DNA of 10,098 nt, taken from assembly GCA_025936615.1 (NCBI GenBank), contig JAICSZ010000042.1, positions 1 to 10,098 on the forward strand. Reading direction: 5' to 3'. The notes beneath the pieces are model-generated. The model searched no databases. It worked only from the letters and a program-made list of their open reading frames with translations, and had not been told where the DNA came from. Shown here one piece after another: positions 1 through 5,809 of this stretch. Numbering within the stretch: position 1 is the stretch's first letter; each line of letters starts with the position of its first letter. The position numbers and the translations under genes were made by a program. This DNA comes from Pedococcus sp. (GTDB lineage: Bacteria > Actinomycetota > Actinomycetes > Actinomycetales > Dermatophilaceae).

Positions 1-194
1 AGCGCGTGGGCGGGGAGGTCGTTGCCGTGGCCGCGGGGGGTCTGGAGCTTGGCGGCGTCGACGTCGCCGCGGGCCGAGGCGACCTTGAGGCGTGCGTCGC
101 GGACCTTCTCGACGGCCAGGTCGGTCAGGCCGACGGCGGCGAGCACGGGGGTCGTGTCGGTGAGGTTCTTGCGGATGTCGGCAACGAGTGCCAT
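1..194 (-). CDS. HbhA-like (heparin-binding hemagglutinin-type) protein, 5' part only
   Basis: Only the first 64 codons are inside the window; the gene continues past position 1. The protein begins MALVADIRKNLTDTTPVLAA, followed by a charged helical stretch with no predicted membrane segment or signal peptide. This resembles the N-terminus of mycobacterial HbhA (Rv0475), where a short helix with 'LAALGAADLA'-like sequence precedes a long coiled coil and a lysine-rich tail. Here the matching segment is LAAVGLTDLAVEKV (residues 18-31). The ATG at 192-194 is preceded by AAAGGAG (201-207, six-base spacing), and that ribosome site lies in the last codons of the upstream XRE gene, one base away. 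In M. tuberculosis the XRE gene Rv0474 also lies immediately upstream of hbhA, which supports the call. The coiled coil and any lysine tail cannot be seen, so adhesin function is inference. It could instead be a cytoplasmic or nucleoid-associated relative. Confidence 0.65.
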   Translation of the reverse strand, partial: MALVADIRKNLTDTTPVLAAVGLTDLAVEKVRDARLKVASARGDVDAAKLQTPRGHGNDLPAHA

Positions 195-195
195 C

Positions 196-639
196 TCATT
201 CTCCTTTGAGGGGGGTCTTGCGGGTGGTGGTCTTGCGGGTGGTGGGCTTGCGCGCCCTTGGTGGGGCGGCCTTGTCCTGGCCACCGACGAACGAGTCGTA
301 GATGTCGAGGAGTGCGGCCTTCTGGCGGTCGGTGAGCCGGCGGTCGGCATTGATCGCAGACCTGGTGTCGACGTCGCCTGCGCCGTGCTCGCGGCGCTCG
401 TCGAGGATGCCGGCGTGGACGTAGAGCGACTCCGCGGAGACCTCGAGGCCCTTGGCCAGCTGTTGCAGGATCTCGGCGCTGGGCTTCTTCAGCCCACGCT
501 CGATCTGCGACAGGTAGGGGTTGGACACCCCCGCGAGCTCGGCCAGCTGGCGCAGCGACAGCTTGGCGGACTGACGCTGCTCACGCAGGTAGTCGCCCAG
601 GCTGTTGCCGCTCAGCGGTCCCAGCGGGATTCGGCTCAT
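196..639 (-). CDS. XRE-family helix-turn-helix transcriptional regulator (Rv0474-like)
   Basis: A 147-aa protein with one N-terminal Cro/C1-type helix-turn-helix at about residues 13-72 (LREQRQSAKLSLRQLAELAG, then VSNPYLSQIERG and KPSAEILQQLAKGL). The middle is a short linker and the C-terminus is a basic Thr/Arg/Lys tail with a repeated TTRKT unit (about residues 130-142). I see no ligand-binding or metallopeptidase domain, so it is the small single-domain type. Its stop codon is one base from the start of the HbhA-like gene and carries that gene's ribosome site, so the two are almost certainly co-transcribed and translationally linked. This order matches mycobacterial Rv0474-hbhA. The ATG at 637-639 has only a G-run close upstream (641-645, RNA strand) and no clear Shine-Dalgarno at normal spacing. 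A palindrome at 648-669 overlaps a possible -10, suggesting autoregulation. Regulator class is clear; the target is inferred. Confidence 0.9.
   Translation of the reverse strand: MSRIPLGPLSGNSLGDYLREQRQSAKLSLRQLAELAGVSNPYLSQIERGLKKPSAEILQQLAKGLEVSAESLYVHAGILDERREHGAGDVDTRSAINADRRLTDRQKAALLDIYDSFVGGQDKAAPPRARKPTTRKTTTRKTPLKGE
214..252 (-). repeat. 15-bp tandem repeat in the 3' end of the XRE gene
   Basis: Two perfect tandem copies of GGTCTTGCGGGTGGT (plus strand) occupy 214-228 and 229-243, and a third degenerate partial copy follows (244-252, GGGCTTGCG). On the coding strand this gives repeated TTRKT pentapeptides in a basic tail. The period is a multiple of three, so slippage would add or remove five residues without breaking frame. 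Confidence 0.85.
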
Positions 640-647
640 GCCCCCAG

Positions 648-669
648 TCTGCTTGCTCTAGTTAGCAGA
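648..669 (-). promoter_or_regulatory. Candidate XRE promoter/operator: palindrome over a possible -10
   Basis: Six-base arms TCTGCT (648-653) and AGCAGA (664-669) flank a ten-base spacer. On the minus strand the sequence TAACTA (plus 659-664) could serve as a -10 element, placing transcription start about 13 bases before the XRE ATG. Overlap of a palindrome with the -10 is the usual arrangement for autoregulation by small XRE repressors. I could not identify a convincing -35. The symmetry is visible in the sequence; the function is inference. Confidence 0.35.
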
Positions 670-763
670 ATGCAAACCGCAGACAGCGTGAGTCCCCTCA
701 CACGGGGATGCGGGACCCCTGCGAGCATCTCACCCAGATGGAACGAGATTTGCGGCGCTCCTC

Positions 764-829
764 CATGCAAATCATGAGTCAGCGTCGCTCCGGCCGCGGG
801 CCACCCGGCGCCAACTCATGATTTGCATG
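764..829. repeat. 16-bp perfect inverted repeat (34-bp spacer) between the BKACE and XRE genes
   Basis: CATGCAAATCATGAGT at 764-779 is the exact reverse complement of ACTCATGATTTGCATG at 814-829. The arms are about 63% A+T, while the spacer (780-813) is very G+C-rich like the rest of the window. The right arm starts two bases beyond the BKACE stop codon (832-834). It could form a long hairpin in the BKACE transcript as a 3'-end or terminator element, although no U-tract follows, or it could be a pair of protein-binding sites upstream of the XRE gene. Confidence 0.85.
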
Positions 830-832
830 AGT
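814..832. promoter_or_regulatory. 19-bp palindrome ACTCATG-N5-CATGAGT, operator-like
   Basis: ACTCATGATTTGCATGAGT is a perfect dyad with seven-base arms and a five-base centre. Its last base is shared with the BKACE stop codon. The copy at 761-779 in opposite orientation keeps the centre and the right half, but its left half is degenerate (CTCCATG instead of ACTCATG). Size and symmetry fit a helix-turn-helix dimer site, and the adjacent XRE protein is the obvious candidate to bind it. That link is inference. Confidence 0.4.
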
Positions 833-1692
833 CAGCTGCGGGGTTTGATGGCGAGGAGCTGGCGGGCGTCCGAGGTCGACATGGCCGGGCGCTGCATGAC
901 CTCGGCGAGGTGCGCGGCCCGCTCGACGAGCTGGCGGTTGTGCTCCACCGGCACGCCCCGCGCGAACACCACGTTGTCCTCCATCCCCACACGCAGGTGA
1001 CCGCCCGCCGCCAGGGCGGACGCGGCGACCGGCAGGTGGGAGCGCCCGATCCCGGTCGCCGACCACGACGTCACCTCGGGAGGCAGCATCGCGACTCCCG
1101 CCAGCAGCGCGGCGGGGGTACCCGGCATACCCCCCGGCACACCGGTGACGAAGTCGACGTGCACCTTCCCGCCGAACGGGAGACCGTGCTTGTCGACCAG
1201 TCGCGACAGCGACGCCACGTGCCCCAGCTCGAACAGCTCGAACTCCGGCACCACCTCTCGCTCCTGGGCCTGGACGTAGAGGTCCGACATGAACCCCCAG
1301 GGGTTGAGGAACACGTCGTCGCCGAAGTTCGTCGTGCCGCAGGTCAGCGAGCAGGAGTCGGGTTCGGCGTCCAGCACGGTGAGGCGCTGCTCGAGGGGGT
1401 CGTGGACCGAGCCGCCGGTCGAGAGCTGGATGACCAGTGAGGTCGCCTCCCGCAGCGCCTGGACCGCAGCGGACAGGTAGCCGTGGTCGAGCGTCGGCCG
1501 GTGCGCGGAGTCGCGGATGTGCAGGTGGATCATGGCGGCACCAGCCGCCTCGCACGACGTCGCCGTCTCGACCAGCTCGTCGAGCGTCGTGGGCAGGTGT
1601 GGGAAGTCCGACTTGGACAGCTCCGCGCCGGTGGGCGCCACGGTGATGAGCGTTCCGGGTGCGGCCGCTGAGGTGGGCATGGGCGCCATCAT
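832..1692 (-). CDS. BKACE-family beta-keto acid cleavage enzyme (DUF849 / Kce-like)
   Basis: A 286-aa TIM-barrel enzyme of the family that condenses a beta-keto acid with acetyl-CoA and splits it into acetoacetate and a new acyl-CoA; the founding member, Kce, acts in lysine fermentation. Visible signatures, counting from the first ATG: LITVAPTGAE near the N-terminus (15-24); HLHIRD (56-61) with His56 and His58 as expected zinc ligands; LSTGG (90-94) with the substrate-side serine; GMEDN (236-240) with Glu238 as third zinc ligand; and Arg234/Asp239 in the spacing of Kce's catalytic Arg/Asp pair. The start is the first of tandem ATG codons (1690-1692), with GGAG eight bases upstream. Open sequence extends further but lacks a ribosome site. 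No CoA-transferase or dehydrogenase neighbour reveals the substrate. It is divergent from the kinase gene across 115 bp. The family is certain; the substrate is unknown. Confidence 0.93.
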   Translation of the reverse strand: MMAPMPTSAAAPGTLITVAPTGAELSKSDFPHLPTTLDELVETATSCEAAGAAMIHLHIRDSAHRPTLDHGYLSAAVQALREATSLVIQLSTGGSVHDPLEQRLTVLDAEPDSCSLTCGTTNFGDDVFLNPWGFMSDLYVQAQEREVVPEFELFELGHVASLSRLVDKHGLPFGGKVHVDFVTGVPGGMPGTPAALLAGVAMLPPEVTSWSATGIGRSHLPVAASALAAGGHLRVGMEDNVVFARGVPVEHNRQLVERAAHLAEVMQRPAMSTSDARQLLAIKPRS

Positions 1693-1807
1693 GACAGCCG
1701 CTCCGTCGAGCCACTCGGCGGTTCTGTGGGACAATGATGGGCGCCCGAAGGCAAACGAACACCATTGGTGCGACCTCGTCGTGCCCCACAACAGCGAAGG
1801 CAGGTCC
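1693..1807. promoter_or_regulatory. Divergent intergenic region, BKACE / BY-kinase genes
   Basis: These 115 bp must hold the promoters of both divergent genes. I see an 8-bp palindrome GGGCGCCC (1739-1746), a small dyad ACCATTGGT (1770-1778), and a possible plus-strand -10 GACAAT (1730-1735) without a good -35. The kinase gene's ribosome site GAAGG is at 1796-1800. Promoter assignment is weak. Confidence 0.3.
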
Positions 1808-3226
1808 GTGGATCTTCACGACTACCTCCGGGTGGTGCGCAAGCGCTGGCGCACGATCTGCGTCGTCACCCTCGTCCTCGTGGCCCTCGCCGCCCTCCTG
1901 ACGGTGTGGAGCCCGAAGGTCTACCAGGCACGCACGCAGCTGTTCGTGTCGACCTCCGGCGGCCAGGACTCCACCCAGCTGCTCCAGGGCAACACCTTCA
2001 CCCAGCAGCGGGTCAAGTCCTACTCCGACCTGATCACGACGCCATCGGTCCTCGACCCCGTCATCAAGAACCTCGGGCTCCACCTCACCGCCGACCAGCT
2101 CGGCAGCAAGATCACTGCGAGCGTCCCGCTCGACACCGTGCTCATCGACGTCATGGTCGACGACCAGGACCCGAAGCAGGCGGCCAGCATCGCCGCCGCG
2201 GTCGGCAAGCAGTTCTCCGCCAGCGTCATCGACCTCGAGCGGGTGTCCGACGACGCACCGAGCCCGGTCAAGGTGTCCGTGGTCCGCCCCCCGGCGGTCC
2301 CGACGGCGCCGATCAGCCCCAAGCCGCTGCGCAACATCGCCCTCGGGGTCGTCCTGGGCCTGCTCGTGGGCCTCGGCGTCGCCCTGCTCCGCGACACCTT
2401 CGACACCTCGATCAAGTCCGAGCGTGACGTCAAGGACGCCACCGACGAGACCATCATCGGGGGCATCACCTACGACGCCGACGCCCCGAAGCACCCGCTG
2501 ATCGTCCAGTCCGACCCGCACGGGCCGCGCGCGGAGGCGTTTCGTGTCCTGCGCACGAACCTGCAGTTCGTCGATGCCGCCACGCACCCGCGGTCGATCG
2601 TCTTCACCTCCTCGCGGCCCGGCGAGGGCAAGACCACGACCACCGCCAACCTGGCCATCAGCATGGCGGCCGCGGGCGCGCGGGTGTGCGTCATCGAGGC
2701 CGACCTGCGTCGCCCGCGACTGCTGCAGTACATGGGCATGGAGGGCTCGGTCGGCCTGACCAACGTCCTCATCGGCCAGGCCGAGCTCGTCGACGTCCTC
2801 CAGCCGTTTGGTGACACCGGCATCTCCGTCCTCGGCGCCGGCCAGATCCCCCCGAACCCGAGCGAGCTGCTCGGCTCGGAGACCATGGCGCGCACCATCC
2901 GTCAGCTCGAGGGGATGTTCGACTACGTCATCCTGGACGCGCCGCCGGTGCTGCCGGTCACCGACGCGACCGTGCTGAGCACCTTGGTCGGCGGCGTGGT
3001 GCTCATCGCCGGCTGCGGCGTGGTCAACAAGGAACAGCTCGGCCGGGCCATCGCGGCGATCCACGCCGTCAACGGCAACGTCCTCGGCGTGGTCATCAAC
3101 CGCATCCCCACTCGGGGCGCCAACGCCGAGAGCTACTACTACAGCGAGGGGTACGCGCCGATGTCGTCCGACCGCTCGCGCAAGGACCGCGCCAAGGAGC
3201 GCCGGGAGCACGTCAGCCGGGTATGA
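1808..3226 (+). CDS. Wzz/BY-kinase: polysaccharide chain-length determinant fused to CpsD-type tyrosine kinase
   Basis: A 472-aa membrane protein combining a Wzz domain (about residues 1-195) with a cytoplasmic bacterial tyrosine kinase domain (about 225-430). It would control export and chain length of a surface polysaccharide. Two membrane segments bracket an external loop: about 17-34 (ICVVTLVLVALAALLTVW) and 177-195 (IALGVVLGLLVGLGVALL). The kinase shows Walker A SSRPGEGKTTT (268-278, Lys275), Walker A' VCVIEADLRRPRL (293-305, Asp299) and Walker B YVILDAPP (373-380, Asp377). The C-terminus carries a tyrosine cluster YYYSEGY (443-449), the usual autophosphorylation tail, followed by a basic end. 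The GTG start at 1808 gives VDLHDYLRVVRKRW, the normal family N-terminus, seven bases after GAAGG; a longer reading frame upstream overlaps the divergent gene and has no homology-like sequence. Firmicute systems split these domains; the fused form is common in actinomycetes. No glycosyltransferase is adjacent. Confidence 0.95.
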   Translation: MDLHDYLRVVRKRWRTICVVTLVLVALAALLTVWSPKVYQARTQLFVSTSGGQDSTQLLQGNTFTQQRVKSYSDLITTPSVLDPVIKNLGLHLTADQLGSKITASVPLDTVLIDVMVDDQDPKQAASIAAAVGKQFSASVIDLERVSDDAPSPVKVSVVRPPAVPTAPISPKPLRNIALGVVLGLLVGLGVALLRDTFDTSIKSERDVKDATDETIIGGITYDADAPKHPLIVQSDPHGPRAEAFRVLRTNLQFVDAATHPRSIVFTSSRPGEGKTTTTANLAISMAAAGARVCVIEADLRRPRLLQYMGMEGSVGLTNVLIGQAELVDVLQPFGDTGISVLGAGQIPPNPSELLGSETMARTIRQLEGMFDYVILDAPPVLPVTDATVLSTLVGGVVLIAGCGVVNKEQLGRAIAAIHAVNGNVLGVVINRIPTRGANAESYYYSEGYAPMSSDRSRKDRAKERREHVSRV

Positions 3227-3231
3227 CCGGG

Positions 3232-3255
3232 GGTCGCCGACCTCAGGGGGCGACC
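3232..3255. terminator. Candidate bidirectional hairpin between convergent genes
   Basis: GGTCGCC (3232-3238) and GGCGACC (3249-3255) form a seven-base perfect stem with a ten-base loop, six bases after the kinase stop codon. The loop contains the stop codon of the convergent ygfZ-like gene. No T-tract follows on either strand, so intrinsic termination would be of the U-less actinobacterial type, if it occurs. Confidence 0.45.
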
Positions 3256-4292
3256 ACGACCTCCTGGGCGGCCGCGACACCGTCGGCGAGCAGCGTCGCG
3301 TCGACCGGGATGTTCCGCTTGACCAGCGCCAGGGCGACCGGGCCGTCCTCGTAGTGCCGGGCCACGCTCGTGATGAAGCCGACCTCCCGGTCCGCGAGCG
3401 TCAGGGCCGCCCCCCGCTCGGGGATCGTGTGCCCTGAGCCGTCGAGGTGGAGGAACACCAGTCGACGCGGAGGCCTCCCGAGGTTGTGCACGCGCGCGAT
3501 CGTCTCCTGCCCGCGGTAGCACCCCTTGTGGAGGTGAACGGCCGTGCGCAGCCAGTCCACCTCGTGCGGGATCGTCCGGTGGTCGGTCTCGAGACCCAGC
3601 CGCGGACGCCACGCCGCGACGCGCAGCGCCTCCGCTGCCCAGGTGCCGGCCAGGTCGCGGTCGCCGACCGCGTCGGCCAGCGCGGCGCGGGGGTGGATCA
3701 CCTCGCGCCAGCGTCGGCCCTGGGCGGGGTGCTCGACCGGTCCGTATGCCGCGGTGTCACCGACGAGGTCCGGCCACGGGTCGCGCCACGCGTGTGGTTC
3801 ACCCGGGCGCGACTCCTGGTCGCTGGGCTCACCGAGCACGGCCCAGTGCCCGCTCACGTCGCTCACCTCGACGCGGAGCATGAACCGCATGGACTCGAGC
3901 CAGGCCACCAGAGGTGCCGCGTCCCCCGGCTCGGTGGTGACCCAGGTGGTCTCGCCGTCGTCGACGACGTGCAGGTTGTGCTCGACGTGCCCCTTCGGGC
4001 TGAGCACGAGGGCCTCGCGCGACATGCGCGGGGGCAGGTCGGCCAGCTGCTGGCTGGTGATCGAGTGCAACCAGGAGAGACGGTCCGGCCCGGTGACGGT
4101 GACCACCCCGCGGTGGGACAGGTCCACCACCGCGAGGCCCTCGGTGAGCAGCCGCTGCTCGCGCACAGGGTCGCCGTAGTGGGCCGCGACCCCCGCGTCC
4201 GGCCCCTCTCCGTCGACCGCGCCGGGACGTCCCAGCAGCGGGGACGCAGCCGCGACCGGTGGGTGGGTGGGGGTCTCTACTGCTTCGCGCAT
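3243..4292 (-). CDS. ygfZ: YgfZ/GcvT-like folate-binding protein (CAF17-type)
   Basis: A 349-aa protein of the YgfZ family, relatives of the glycine-cleavage T protein that bind tetrahydrofolate and help maintain or repair certain Fe-S enzymes. The diagnostic motif KGCYRGQE is at residues 256-263 with the conserved cysteine at 258. An N-terminal GcvT-like half (about 35-145: LAVVDLSHRGVVTVTGPDRL, then LSPKGHVEHNL) and a C-terminal barrel (about 275-340) complete the fold. It has no signal peptide, so it is cytoplasmic. The ATG at 4290-4292 lies ten bases from GGAG. A GTG three codons earlier is possible but would sit one base from the same GGAG. The start lies inside the end of the fur-family gene (16-base overlap), so the two are translationally coupled. 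The same pairing occurs in other actinomycetes, including Streptomyces as I recall. Confidence 0.93.
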   Translation of the reverse strand: MREAVETPTHPPVAAASPLLGRPGAVDGEGPDAGVAAHYGDPVREQRLLTEGLAVVDLSHRGVVTVTGPDRLSWLHSITSQQLADLPPRMSREALVLSPKGHVEHNLHVVDDGETTWVTTEPGDAAPLVAWLESMRFMLRVEVSDVSGHWAVLGEPSDQESRPGEPHAWRDPWPDLVGDTAAYGPVEHPAQGRRWREVIHPRAALADAVGDRDLAGTWAAEALRVAAWRPRLGLETDHRTIPHEVDWLRTAVHLHKGCYRGQETIARVHNLGRPPRRLVFLHLDGSGHTIPERGAALTLADREVGFITSVARHYEDGPVALALVKRNIPVDATLLADGVAAAQEVVVAP

Positions 4293-4693
4293 CTGCTGCA
4301 CACTCCGTGGACTGCCATGTGGGTGACATCAGCGACAAAGCCGGTGTCGGTGAGAACATTCCCCGCGAAGCCGTCAGCCAGCTCCCGGGGGCACTGCTCG
4401 ACCCGGCCGCACACCCGGCACACGAGGTGCACATGGTCTGCGTGGTCGGCGAGGTGGTAGGCCGGGGCGCGGTGGTCCAGGTGGGTGTGGCCGACGATGC
4501 CGAGGGTCTCGAGGGCATCCAGCGCCCGGTAGACGGTCGAGGCGGCCAGCCCGACCTCGCCGTCAGCGGCGACGCGCTCCACCACCGCCTCCGGCGTGGC
4601 GTGACCCAGCGCGGCCACCGCGTCGAGCACGCGCTGGCGCTGCGGGGTCATCCGCCGCCCTTGGGCGCGCAGCTGCTCGCCGACGTCACGCAC
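4277..4693 (-). CDS. Fur-family metal-responsive regulator, Nur-like
   Basis: A 138-aa DNA-binding regulator of the Fur superfamily. The winged helix covers about residues 7-80 (LRAQGRRMTPQRQRVLDAV, ASTVYRALDALETLGIV) and the dimerisation/metal domain follows (AYHLADHADHVHLVC, 78-92), with CxxC pairs at 92/95 and 132/135. Compared from memory with Streptomyces Nur, the nickel regulator, His31, His69, His71, His87, His89 and His125 line up with metal ligands. One Nur ligand position (His86) is Ala85 here, with His84 next to it, so nickel specificity is a hypothesis; Zur, Fur and PerR are alternatives. The GTG start at 4693 gives the family's normal N-terminal length. A TACAGT six bases upstream of that GTG would make the mRNA leaderless. 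An alternative GTG at 4732 would add 13 residues. It overlaps the ygfZ start and is divergent from the LCP gene. Confidence 0.92.
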   Translation of the reverse strand: MRDVGEQLRAQGRRMTPQRQRVLDAVAALGHATPEAVVERVAADGEVGLAASTVYRALDALETLGIVGHTHLDHRAPAYHLADHADHVHLVCRVCGRVEQCPRELADGFAGNVLTDTGFVADVTHMAVHGVCSRCAKQ

Positions 4694-4699
4694 ACCTCC

Positions 4700-4705
4700 A
4701 CTGTA
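4700..4705 (-). promoter_or_regulatory. Candidate -10 of the fur-family gene, leaderless
   Basis: On the minus strand TACAGT ends six bases before the GTG start at 4693, so transcription would begin at or within a base of the start codon. The intervening bases are GGAGGT. These look like a ribosome site but sit directly against the GTG, too close for normal use. Confidence 0.4.
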
Positions 4706-4752
4706 CGGTCCAGGTCGCGGTGGTCCGGTCACGAGCGCCCTGTCCTGCTACT

Positions 4753-4758
4753 TACACT
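4753..4758 (+). promoter_or_regulatory. Candidate -10 of the LCP gene, leaderless
   Basis: TACACT ends six bases before the GTG start at 4765, with no purine-rich ribosome site between them. Transcription would start at the GTG itself. No recognisable -35 is present at the expected distance. Confidence 0.45.
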
Positions 4759-4764
4759 GTTCGG

Positions 4765-5787
4765 GTGCTTGACCAGTTCCAGGACACCCCCGAGGCCCGC
4801 GCGCGCCCCCGCCCGCGAGGGCGGCGGGTGCGCCGTGCCCTGGCCGTGCTGCTCGCCATCGTCCTGCTGGTCGTGGTCGGTGGCGCCGCGGCTTACCTCC
4901 TGTTCCTCAACCACACCGTCAGCAGCAACGTCAAGCACGCCTCCCTGCTGCCCACTCCCGGCGTCAGCGGCGCCGCCGCGGCCCCCACCCACCCGGCCGC
5001 CGCGGGTCAGGCCCAGAACTACCTGGTGATCGGCTCAGACGCCCGGCCCGGGGAGTCGCGCGGCCGCTCCGACGTGATCGTGCTGGTCCACGTCGCCTCG
5101 GACAAGAAGACGGTGACCCTGGTCCACTTCCCCCGTGACCTCTACGTCTCCGTCCCCGGCCACGGCAAGGACAAGATCAACGCCGCGTACGCCTACGGCG
5201 GGGCGCCCCTGCTGGTGCGCACGATGCAGGGCCTCATCGGGGTCCCGATCGACCACGTCGCGATGATCGGGTTCGAGGGGTTCAAGCGGATGACCGACGC
5301 CGTCGGCGGGGTCAACGTCTACGTCGAGGAGCCGAGCAGCAACGGCGCCTACACCTTCCGCAAGGGCTTCCAGCAGATGGGCGGGGCGGAGGCGTTGGCG
5401 TTCGTCCGCGAACGCAAGGACCTCAGCGAGGGCGACATCTCCCGTGGCCGGCGCCAGCAGGCGTTCATCAAGGCCCTCATGCTCAAGTCGCTCAGCAAGG
5501 ACGTGCTGCTCAACCCCGTCAAGCTGGCGCAGTTCACCGACGCCGCCACCAGCAACCTCACCGTGGACGAGAAGTTCTCCGTGGGCGACATGCGCAAGCA
5601 AGCCCTCTCCATGCGCAGCCTGCGCAGCGGCGACATCACGTTCATCACCGCCCCGTTCACCGGGTTCGGCACGGCACCGAACGGCGGTTCCATCGACCTC
5701 GTCGACGAGCAGGGCATGCAGGCGCTCGGTGAGGCGCTGCAGAACGACGACATGGCCCGCTACAAGGACACCACCCGCACGCCCTGA
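4765..5787 (+). CDS. LCP (LytR-CpsA-Psr) family cell-wall glycopolymer transferase
   Basis: A 340-aa type II membrane protein. LCP enzymes transfer lipid-linked glycopolymers (teichoic acid, arabinogalactan or capsule, depending on the host) onto peptidoglycan outside the cell. It has a short Arg/Pro-rich cytoplasmic N-terminus (1-24), one membrane anchor (25-48), an Ala/Pro linker (about 60-82) and the LCP domain from about 85. Key motifs are YLVIGSDAR (86-94) and RSD (101-103), then HFPRDLYVSVPG (121-132) and KINAAYAYGG (137-146), with the Arg and Asp residues that bind pyrophosphate and Mg2+. ALAFVRERK followed by GDISRGRRQQAFI is the second conserved block. There is no C-terminal LytR_C extension. 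The GTG at 4765 was chosen because it immediately follows a -10 and begins just before the basic tail; an upstream in-frame extension runs into the promoter. The nearby BY-kinase and LMW-PTP suggest a shared envelope theme. Confidence 0.95.
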   Translation: MLDQFQDTPEARARPRPRGRRVRRALAVLLAIVLLVVVGGAAAYLLFLNHTVSSNVKHASLLPTPGVSGAAAAPTHPAAAGQAQNYLVIGSDARPGESRGRSDVIVLVHVASDKKTVTLVHFPRDLYVSVPGHGKDKINAAYAYGGAPLLVRTMQGLIGVPIDHVAMIGFEGFKRMTDAVGGVNVYVEEPSSNGAYTFRKGFQQMGGAEALAFVRERKDLSEGDISRGRRQQAFIKALMLKSLSKDVLLNPVKLAQFTDAATSNLTVDEKFSVGDMRKQALSMRSLRSGDITFITAPFTGFGTAPNGGSIDLVDEQGMQALGEALQNDDMARYKDTTRTP

Positions 5788-5802
5788 GGCCGGCTCGGGC
5801 CT
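5787..5802. terminator. Possible short hairpin between convergent genes
   Basis: AGGCC (5787-5791) pairs with GGCCT (5798-5802) around a six-base loop, starting at the last base of the LCP stop codon. The whole convergent gap is 22 bp. The stem is short and has no T-tract, so this is a weak candidate for a shared terminator. Confidence 0.3.
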
Positions 5803-5809
5803 GGACCCG

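Noticed and set aside
772..828. Short minus-strand frame of 18 codons starting and ending inside the two inverted-repeat arms (MQIMSWRRVARGRSDADS), considered as a leader peptide
   Set aside because: It has no ribosome site, and its start and stop come from the ATG/TGA content of the palindrome itself. Without conservation data it is indistinguishable from chance.
1693..1791. 33-codon N-terminal extension of the BKACE frame
   Set aside because: It precedes the family's normal N-terminus, would occupy the divergent promoter region, and lacks a ribosome site. The tandem ATG at 1690-1692 has GGAG eight bases upstream.
1517..1807. N-terminal extension of the BY-kinase frame by 97 codons
   Set aside because: The extension overlaps the divergent BKACE gene and its promoter region and looks nothing like a Wzz N-terminus. 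The GTG at 1808 has a ribosome site and gives the normal start.
779..3280. Very long minus-strand open frame (833 codons) covering the BY-kinase gene
   Set aside because: It is antisense to a gene with unambiguous Wzz and Walker motifs. Its composition (Arg/Asp/Gly/His/Val runs) is the typical product of high third-position G+C read on the opposite strand, and no domain is visible.
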